Shown here piece after piece: positions 55,801-64,000 of a DNA stretch of 64,000 nt; the stretch's first letter is position 1; every line of letters starts with the position of its first letter. The position numbers and the translations under genes are program-made. The DNA is from Cercis canadensis (lineage: Eukaryota > Streptophyta > Magnoliopsida > Fabales > Fabaceae), in the NCBI GenBank assembly GCA_003255065.1, contig QAOA01005223.1, positions 455,175 to 519,174 of the forward strand, in the 5' to 3' direction. The notes beneath the pieces were generated by a model that saw only the letters and a list, made by a program, of their open reading frames with translations, made no database searches and was not told where the DNA came from.

Positions 55801-57249
55801 TGCCATATACAGCGAAACAAAAGAAAAATATCCGAGTCAAAAACAGGGATAAACCGAAACAGGGTCCCGGACCAGATATAGCGACTCACCAGGAAACAAT
55901 CCTGTCCCAGATATAGGGAAACAAAATAGCAATATCTGAGTAAGAAACAGAGATAAACCGAAACAGGGTCCCGGACCAGATATAGTTACTTACCAGGAAA
56001 TAGTCTCGCCCCAGATACAGGAAAACACGAGAAAACTATCCAAGTAAGAAACAAGGATGAACCGAAATAGTGTCCCGGACCAGATATAGTGATTGACAAG
56101 GAAACTGTTCAGTCCCATATACAAGTAAACACGAGAAAAATATCCGAGTCAGAAACAGGGATGAACAGAAACAGGGCCCCGGACCAGATATAGTGACTCA
56201 CCAGGAAACTGTCCCGTCCCAGATATAGGGAAACACGAGAAAAATATCCAAGTCAGAAACAACGATGAACCGAAACAGGGTCGTGGACCCGATATACTGG
56301 CTCACCAGGAAACAGTCCCGTCCCAGATATATGGAAACAAGAGAAATATCCGAGAAAGAAACAGGGATGAACCGAAAATGGGACCCGGACCAGAAATAGT
56401 GACTCACCAGGAAACTGTTTCGTCCCAGATATAAGAAAACAAAAGAAAAATATCTGAGTTAGAAACAGGGATGAACCGAAACAGGTTCCTAGACCAGATA
56501 TAGTGACTAACCAGGAAACAGTCCCGTCCCAGATATAGGGAAACACAATAGAAATATCCGAGTCAGAAACAGAGATGAACCGAAACAGGTTCTCGGACTA
56601 GATATAGTGACTCACCAGGAAACATTCCCGTCCCAGATACAGGGAAACACGAGAAAAATATTTGAGTCAAAAACAGGGATCAACCGAAACAGGGTCCCGG
56701 ACCAGATATAGTTACTCACCAGGAAACTGTCCCGTCACAGATACAGGGAAACAAGAGAAAAATATCCGAGTCAGAAACAGGGATGAACCGAAACAGGGTC
56801 CCGGTCCAGATATAGTGACTCACAGGAAACAGTCTCGTCCCATATATAGGGAAACACAATAGAAATATCCGAGTCAGAAACAGGGATGAACCGAAACAGG
56901 GTCCTGGACCAGATATTGTTACTCACCAAGAAACAGTCCCGTCCCAGACATAGGGAAACATAATAGAAATATCCGAGTCAGAAATTTTGAATAACTGAAA
57001 CAGGGTCTCGGATCAGATATACTGACTCACCAGGAAACAGTCCCGTCCCAGATATATGGAAACACAATAGAAATATCCGAGTCAGAAACTGGGATGAACC
57101 GAAAGTGGGTCCCGGATCAGATATAGTGGCTCACCAGGAAACTGTCCAGTCCCATATACAGGGAAACACGAGAAAAATATCCGAATCAGAAACAGGGATG
57201 AACCAAAACAGGGTCTCGGACAAGATATACTGACTCACCAAGAAACAGT
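52831..57249 (+). repeat. 104-bp satellite array, subfamily 1, third block
   Basis: Return to subfamily 1 variants after about 52830: GGTCTCGGACAAGATATACTG, the TTTGATA monomer, CAGGACACAG, and the TTTTGAATAACT module near 55115 and 56984. It is the left part of large-duplication copy B. It joins a stretch equivalent to about 15745-16085 directly to one equivalent to about 17490 onward, so about 1.4 kb present in copy A is absent. It ends with ACAGT at 57245-57249, the left target duplication of LTR copy 3. Confidence 0.9.
57245..57249. repeat. Left target-site duplication, LTR family II copy 3
   Basis: ACAGT, repeated at 58571-58575. Confidence 0.9.
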
Positions 57250-58570
57250 TGATAACACATCATTTTATACTATTTGTTTCCCTTATACTTTGTCTTTTAG
57301 TGTGTGTTTCTAGTGATTTTTATGGCTTTTAGACATGTTTCATAGATTTGAACTTCTTGGTGCTTGTAGATTTTAATTGCTTAATTGTTAAATTCTGGCA
57401 CTGCTTACGTTTTTTTACCATATCTTTTGCTACATATGTCCGATTGATGTGATTCTAGTTTCGTTGGAAAGCTAACAGAAAATTCCAAATTTCATATGAA
57501 GATCCCAGAAGTTGATTCTCACGTCTGGACAACTGAAATTCGTGTGCAAGCAGTCCAGATTTTCTGCTCCACCCAGCACTCCGCCCAGCATTGACTGATT
57601 CCTTTCCTTAGGGCTGCCTATTGGACCAGAGCATGTTTATTTGGGTGAACATCTGCTTTTTGGGCCAGCACACATGACATTAGGGCTTGATCATGTTTTT
57701 ACCATTAATAATTTAGGAAACTAGGTTTATTTTGTAATTAGGAAACCATTAGGAAACCTAGAGGAGGCAGCCAGCTAGTATATATTCTCAAGTTGTTGAG
57801 GCAAAATATACACAATTAGAAGAGATACGAAATTCCTTGAGCTGCTGCTGCCTCCTTTGCTGAGTTCATTTTTTCCCTTTGCTTTGTGTTCAAGTCTTCA
57901 ATGGAAGGCTAAGTTCGTTTGTAATCAATTCAAGAGGAGCCAAACTTGACAATCCAGAGTTCCTGTGCTTCAACCGGGTTTGATTTAATTTAATTTGAAT
58001 TACTGCTTCTCCCCTTCTTCATGTGATTGAATGGTACTTTGATTCCATGAGTTGTATGAATTTAAATCGGTTGATTAGATTCATAACAGTAATCAGATTG
58101 ATAATCATACTTTAAAGGTCTTTAATATATGGTTAACTTGGATAATTCGGTTATTAAATTAATCTGGATTTAGTGATATAGAGCGGTTGCCTAGAGTCTT
58201 AATTCCATGATTAATTGAATCCTGATTGGTAAATCAGTAGGAATTCTAAGTGTTATTGTATAAGGGGTTCCAGGTAACACTTAACCAAGAATTAAATCAG
58301 ATCTAGGTTATCTTTAGTGAACAAGGATGGATTAAGGTTTGGTTGCCTGCATGAGTTGATTGTGTTTTCTCTTATTTGATAAATTCAGTTTACTGCTTTC
58401 TAAATTCTTAATATATTGCATTCAACACAAACCCCCCTTATTCTGTTCTTGTTTAAGTTCTTAAAAGATTAGTTGTTCTGGTAAATCCTTGGGAGATGAC
58501 ACTGGTTGCATTCTATACTACAAATTAGTTGCAATTAGTAGTTTAATTTTGTACGGTTCGGCACCCGTCA
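57250..58570 (+). mobile_element. Solo LTR family II, copy 3 (1321 bp)
   Basis: Same TGATAACACATC start, GGCACCCGTCA end, insertion point and ACAGT duplications as copies 1 and 2. It has more private changes than the others: CTCCACCCAGC, TTGGGTGAACATC, a longer T run near 57409, and a 2-3 base insertion giving GTATAAGGGG near 58258. The right flank (ATTGGGGTGAACC, CCCACATTAG) matches that of copy 2. The element was carried here within a segmental duplication. No internal retrotransposon region is present. Confidence 0.9.
57779..57786 (+). promoter_or_regulatory. Possible TATA box, LTR family II copy 3
   Basis: TATATATT at the same place after CCAGCTAG as in copies 1 and 2. Confidence 0.5.
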
Positions 58571-59964
58571 ACAGTCCAGTCCCAGATATATGGAAACACA
58601 ATAGAAATATCCGAGTCAGAAATTGGGGTGAACCGAAAAAGGGTCCCGGACTAGATAGAGTGACTCACCAGAAAACAGTCCCACATTAGATACAGGGAAA
58701 CACGAGAAAAATATTTGATTCAGAAACAGGGATGAACCGAAACAGGGAACCGGACCAGATATAGTTACTCACCAGGAAACAGTCCCGCCCCAGATATAGG
58801 GAAACACAATAGAAATATCCGAGTCAGAAACAGGGATAAAACAAAACAAGGTCCCAAACCAGATATAGTTACTGACCAGGAAACTGTCTCGTCCTAGATA
58901 AAGGGAAACACAATAAAAATATCTGAGTCAGAAACGGGGATTAACCGAAACAGGGTCCCGTATCAGATATAGTGACACACTAGGAAACTGTCTAGTGCCA
59001 TATACAGGGAAACAAAAGAAAAATATCCGAGTCAAAAATAGGGATAAACCGAAACAGGGTCCCGGACTAGATATAGTGACTCACCAGGAAATAGTCCTGT
59101 CCCAGATATAGGGAAACAAAATAGAAATATCCAAGTAAGAAACAGGGATAAACCGAAACAGGGTCCCGGACCAGATATAGTTACTTACCAGGAAACAGTC
59201 TCGTCCTAAATAGAGGGAAACACGAGAAAAATATCCGAGTCAAAAACAGGTATGAACCGAAACAGGGTCTCGGACCAAATATAGTGACTCACCAGGAAAC
59301 TGTCAAGTCCCATACACAGGGAATCACGAGAAAAATATTTGAGTCATAAACAGGGATGAACCGAAATATGGCCCCGGACTAGATATACTGACTCACCAGG
59401 AAACAGTCCCGTTCTAGATATATGGAAACACAATAGAAATATCCGAGTCAGAAACAGGGATTAACCCAAACAGGATCACGGACAAAATATAGTTACTCAC
59501 CAGGAAACAGTCACGTCCTAGGTACAGGGAAACACGAGCAAACTATCCCAATCAGAAACAGAGATGAACCGAAACAGGGTCCCGTACCAGATGTAGTGAC
59601 TCACCAGGAAACTGTCTAGTTCAATATACAGGGAAACAAAAGAAAAATATTCGAGTCAGAAAAAAGGATAAACCGAAAAAGGGTCCCGGACCAGATATAG
59701 TGACTCACCAAGAAGCAGTCCTGCCCCAGATATAGGGAAACAAAATAGAAATATCCGAGTCATAAACAGGGATAAACCGAAACAGGGCCCCGGACCAGAT
59801 ATAGTTACTTACCAGGAAAGTGTCTCGCCCCAGATACAGGAAAACACGAGAAAAATATCTAAGTAAGAAACAAGGATGAACCGAAATAGGGTCCCGGACC
59901 AGATATAGTGGCTAACAAGGAAACTGTCCAGTCCTATATACAAGTAAACACGAGAAAAATATCC
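58571..59964 (+). repeat. 104-bp satellite array, subfamily 1, right of LTR copy 3
   Basis: About 13 monomers, beginning with the right target duplication ACAGT. The block ends at about 59965, where ATCCGGTCGG replaces ATCCGAGTCAG. This one-base shortened junction leads straight into subfamily 2 monomers (GGGCCCCGGACC). Confidence 0.87.
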
Positions 59965-62900
59965 GGTCGGAAAAAGGGATGAACCGAAACAGGGCCCCGG
60001 ACCAGATATAGTGACTCACCAAGAAACAATCCCGTCCTAGATATATGGAAACACAATAGGAATATCTGAGTTCAAAACTGGGATAAATCGAAACAGGGTC
60101 CCGAACCAGATATAGTTACTCACCAGGAAACAGTCTCGTCCCAGATACAGAGAAACACGAGAAAAATATCTGAGTCAGAAACAGGATGAACCGAAAAAGG
60201 GTCGCGGACCAGATATAGTTTCTCACCGTGAAACAGTCTTGTCCCAGATTTAGGAAAACACGAAAATAATATCTAAGTCAGAAACAGGGATGAACCGAAA
60301 CAGGGTCCTAGACCAGATATAGTGACTCAGCAGGAAACTGTCCAGTCCCATATAGAGGGAAACACGAGAAAAATATCCGAGTCAGAAACAGGGATGAACC
60401 GAAACAGGGTGCCGGACCAGATATAGTGACTTACCAGTAAAGAGTCCCTTCTATGATATAGGGAAACACAGTAGAAATATCCGAGTCAGAAACAGGGATG
60501 AACCGAAACATGGTCTCGGACCAGATATAGTGACTCATCAGGAAACAGTCCCGTCCTAGATACATGGAAACACGAGAAAAATATCCGAGTCAGAAACAGG
60601 GATGAACCGAAAGAGGGTCACGGACCAGATATAACGACTCACCATGAAACAGTCTCGTCCCAGATACATGGAAACACGAGAAAATATCCGAGTCTGAAAA
60701 TGTGTGAACCGAAACAGGGTCCCGTACTAGATATAGTGACTCACCAGGAAAATGTCCTCTCTCATATACAGCGAAACATGAGAAAAATATCCGAGTTAGA
60801 AAAAGGGATGAACCGAAACACGGCCCCGGACCAGATATAGTGACTCACCAGGAAACAATCCCTTCCCAGATATAAGGAAACACAATAGAAATATCCGAGT
60901 CAAAAACAGAGATGAACCGAAAAAGGGTGCCGGACCAGATATAGTGACTCACCAGGAAACAGTCCCGTCCTAGATACATGGAAACACGAGAAAAATACCC
61001 GAGTCAGAAACAAGGATGAACCGAAACAGGGTCTCGAACCAGATATAGCGACTCACCATGAAACAGTCTCGTCCCAGATACATAGAAACACGAGAAAATA
61101 TCTGAGTCTGAAAAAGGGGTGAACTGAAACAGGGTCCGGTACCAGATATAGTGACTCACCAGGAAACTGTCCTGTCCCATATACAGGGAAACATGAGAAA
61201 TATATCCGAGTCAGAAACAGGGATGAACCGAAACAGGGCCCCGGACCAGATATATTGATTCACAAAGAAAAAATCCCGTCCTAGATATATGGAAACACAA
61301 TAGAAATATCTGAGTCAAAAACTGGGATAAATCGAAACAGGGTCCCGGACCAGATATATTTACTCACCAGGAAACAGTCTCGTCCCAGATACAGAGAAAC
61401 ACGAGAAAAATATCCGAGTCAGAAACAGGATGAACCGAAAAAGGGTCGCGGACCAGATATAGTTACTCACTATGAAACAGTCTTGTCCCAGATTTAGGGA
61501 AACACGAAAAAAATATCTAAGTAAGAAACAGGGATGAACCGAAACAGGGTCCCGGACCAGATATAGTGACTCAGCAGGAAACTGTCCAGTCCCATATAGA
61601 GGGAAACACGAGAAAAATATCCGAGTCAGAAACAGGGATGAACCGAAACAGGGTGCCGGACCAGATATAGTGACTTACCAGGAAAGAGTCCCTTCCCAGA
61701 TATAGGGAAACACAATAGAAATATCCGATTCATAAACAGGGATGAACCGAAGCAGGGTCCCGGACCAGAAATAGTGACTCACCAGGAAACAATCCCGTCC
61801 TAGATACAGGGAAACACGAGAAAAATATCAGAGTCAGAGACAGGGATGAACCGAAACAGGGTCCCGGACCTGATATATCGACTCACCAAGAGACAGTCTC
61901 GTCCTAGATACAGGGAAACACGAGAAAAATATCCAATTCAGAAACAGGGATGAACCGAAACAGGGTCCCGGACAAGATATAGTAAATAAACAGCAAACTG
62001 TCCAGTCCCATATACAGGGAAACACGAGAAAAATATCTGAGTCAGAAAAAGGGATGAACCGAAATAGGCTGCCGGACCAGATATAGTGATTCACCAGGAA
62101 ACAGTCCCTTCCCATATATAGGGAAACACAATAGAAATATCCGAGTCATAAACAGGGATGAACCGAAACAGGGTCCCGGACCAGATATAGTGAGTCACCA
62201 GGAAATAGTCCCGTCCTAGATTCAGGGAAACACGAGAAAAATATCCGAGTCAGGAACAGGGATGAACCGAAACAGGGTGCCGGGCCAAATATAGCGACTC
62301 ACCACGAAACAGTCTCGTCCCAGATACAAGGAAACAAGAGAAAAATATCCAATTCAGAAAGAGGGATGAACCGAAACATGGTGCCGGACAGGATATAGTG
62401 AATCAACAGGAAACTGTCCAGTCCCATATACAGAGAAACACGAGAAAAATATCCGAGTCAGAAAAAGGGATGAACCGAAACAGGTTGCCGGACCAGATAT
62501 AGTGACTCACCAGGAAACAGTCCCTTCCCAGATATAGGGAAACACAATAGAAATATCCGAGTCATAAAGAAGGATGAACTGAAACAGGGCCCCGGACCAG
62601 ATATAGTGATTCACTAAGAAACAATCCCGTCCTAGATATATGGAAACACAATAGAAATAACGGAGTCAGAAAAAAGGACGAACCGAAACAGGGTCTCGAA
62701 CCAGATATAGTGACTCACCAGGAAACATTCCCGTCCTAGATAAAGGAAAACACGAGAAAAATATCTGAGTCAGAAACAGGGTTGAACCGAAACAGGGTCC
62801 CGGACCAGATATAGCGACTCACCAAGAGACAGTCTCGTCCCAGATACAGGGAAACACGAGAAAAATATCTAATTCGGAAATAGGGATGAACCGAAATAGG

Positions 62901-64000
62901 TTCCCGGACAAGATATAGTGAATCAACAGGAAACTGTCCAGTCCCATATACAGGGAAACACGAGAAAAATATCCGAGTCAGAAAAAGGGATGAACCGAAA
63001 AAGGGTACCGGACCAGATATAGTGACTCACCAGGAAACTGTCCCGTCCTAAATACATGGAAACACGAGAAAAATATCCAAGTCAGAAACAGGGATGAACC
63101 GAAACAGGGTCCCGGACCAGATATAGCGACTCACCATGAAACTGTCTCGTACTAGATACAGGGAAACACGAGAAAAATATCCGAGTCAGAAACAGGGTCC
63201 CGGACCAGATATAGTGACTCACTAGGAAACTGTCCAGTCCCATATACAAGGAAACAAGAGAAGAATATCCGAGTCAGGAACAGGGATTTACCGAAACTGG
63301 GTGCCGAACCATATATAGCGACTCACCATGAAACAGTCTCGTCCCAGATACAGGGAAACACGAGAAAAATATCTAATTCAGAAAAAGGGATGAACCGAAA
63401 CAGGGTCCCAAACAAGATATAGTGAATCAACAGGAAACTGTCCAGTCCCATATACAGGGAAACACGGGAAAACTATCCGAGTCAGAAACAGGGATGAACT
63501 GAAAGAGCTTGCCGGATCAGATATAGTGACTCAGCAGGAAACAGTCCCTTCCCAGATATAGGGAAACACAATAAAAATATCTGAGTCAGAAACAGGGATG
63601 AACCGAAAAGGGTTGCCGGACCAGATATAGTGACTCACCAGGAAACAGTCCCGTCCTAGATACATGTAAACACGAGGAAAATATCCGAGTTAGAAACAAC
63701 GATGAACCGAAACAGGGTCCCGGACCAGATATAGCGACTCACCAGGAAACAGTCTCGTCCCAGATACATGGAAACACAAGAAAATATCCGAGTCTGAAAA
63801 AGGGGTGAACTGAAACAGGGTCCCGTACCAGATATAGTGACTCACTAGGAAACTGTCCTGTCCCATATATAGGGAAACATGAGAAAAATATCCGGGTCGG
63901 AAACAGGGATGAACCGAAACAGGGCCCCGGACCAGATATAGTGACTCACCAAGAAACAATCCCATCCTAGATATATGGAAACACAATAGAAATATCCGAG
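59965..64000 (+). repeat. 104-bp satellite array, subfamily 2, second block
   Basis: Subfamily 2 variants return and run off the window edge. Order and content match parts of the 27-kb block. About 60020-61700 repeats the run seen near 35640-36400, with CAGATACAGAGAAACACGAG, GGTCGCGGACC and CTTCTATGATATAGG. About 61730-62250 matches about 32843-33330. About 63690-63986 matches 38680-38976. A monomer lacking the 16-bp module is at about 63183. No gene or LTR is visible. Confidence 0.9.

Larger units (their letters stand above)
52835..59765 (+). repeat. Large segmental duplication, copy B (about 6.9 kb)
   Basis: Partner of about 15745-25963. It carries one LTR family II copy where copy A carries two. 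After LTR copy 3 the monomers match those after LTR copy 2, with one monomer missing near 59518. Beyond about 59765 the sequence continues as subfamily 1 for another 200 bp, resembling about 55975-56145. Copy A breaks at that point. Confidence 0.8.

Noticed and set aside
57250..58570. Independent new LTR insertion
   Set aside because: The insertion point, target duplication and both satellite flanks match the other family II copies, so it was copied with the array.
1..64000. Short interspersed coding or RNA genes (tRNA, 5S rRNA) hidden in the repeat
   Set aside because: I saw no tRNA-like arms with A and B boxes and no 5S-like internal promoter in the monomer or the LTRs when reading by eye.

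Overview
The window is almost entirely non-coding plant-type satellite DNA: a continuous head-to-tail array of a roughly 104-bp monomer, interrupted by four solo LTRs of Ty3/gypsy- or Copia-class retrotransposons. About 58.6 kb, or some 560 monomers, is satellite and about 5.4 kb is LTR. I found no supportable protein gene, rRNA, tRNA or CRISPR array. The organism is probably a flowering plant. The evidence is LTRs of about 1.3-1.4 kb with TG...CA ends, 5-bp target duplications and TATA-type promoters, plus a CpG-decayed, higher-order-organised tandem array of the kind found in plant pericentromeres or heterochromatic knobs. I do not recognise the satellite family and cannot name the species.

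Layout. Positions 1-8414 are array of subfamily 1. Positions 8415-9841 are a solo LTR (family I) with target duplication GGTCC. Positions 9842-21402 are subfamily 1 array. Positions 21403-22721 and 23351-24667 are two copies of solo LTR family II, separated by 629 bp of satellite. Positions 24668 to about 25963 are subfamily 1 array. From about 25964 to 52830 is a 27-kb block of a distinct subfamily 2 with no LTR. From about 52831 to 59964 subfamily 1 returns and carries a third family II copy at 57250-58570. From about 59965 to the end is subfamily 2 again. The subfamily junctions are approximate, within about 50-100 bp.

History visible in the sequence. The monomer is itself built of four GAAA-starting modules (37, 36, 15 and 16 bp). 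Monomer variants recur in a fixed order, which gives irregular higher-order repeats. Large segments have been copied within the array. The biggest pair is about 15745-25963 and 52835-59765. The family II LTR was duplicated as a passenger in these copies, since all three share the same target duplication and insertion point. Recent local amplifications are at 44336-46680 (935-bp unit, nearly three copies) and 37501-38886 (693-bp unit, two copies). Uninterrupted paralogous monomers elsewhere in the window act as empty sites and confirm both LTR insertions.

All monomers that I read lie in the same orientation. The many open frames of 60-150 codons are by-products of the repeat and none is annotated as a gene. 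The most interesting signals are the captured LTRs moving with the higher-order repeats, the concentration of substitutions at the monomer's four CpG sites, and a TGACTCA bZIP-type motif repeated hundreds of times. All comparisons were made by eye; no alignment or database search was run.
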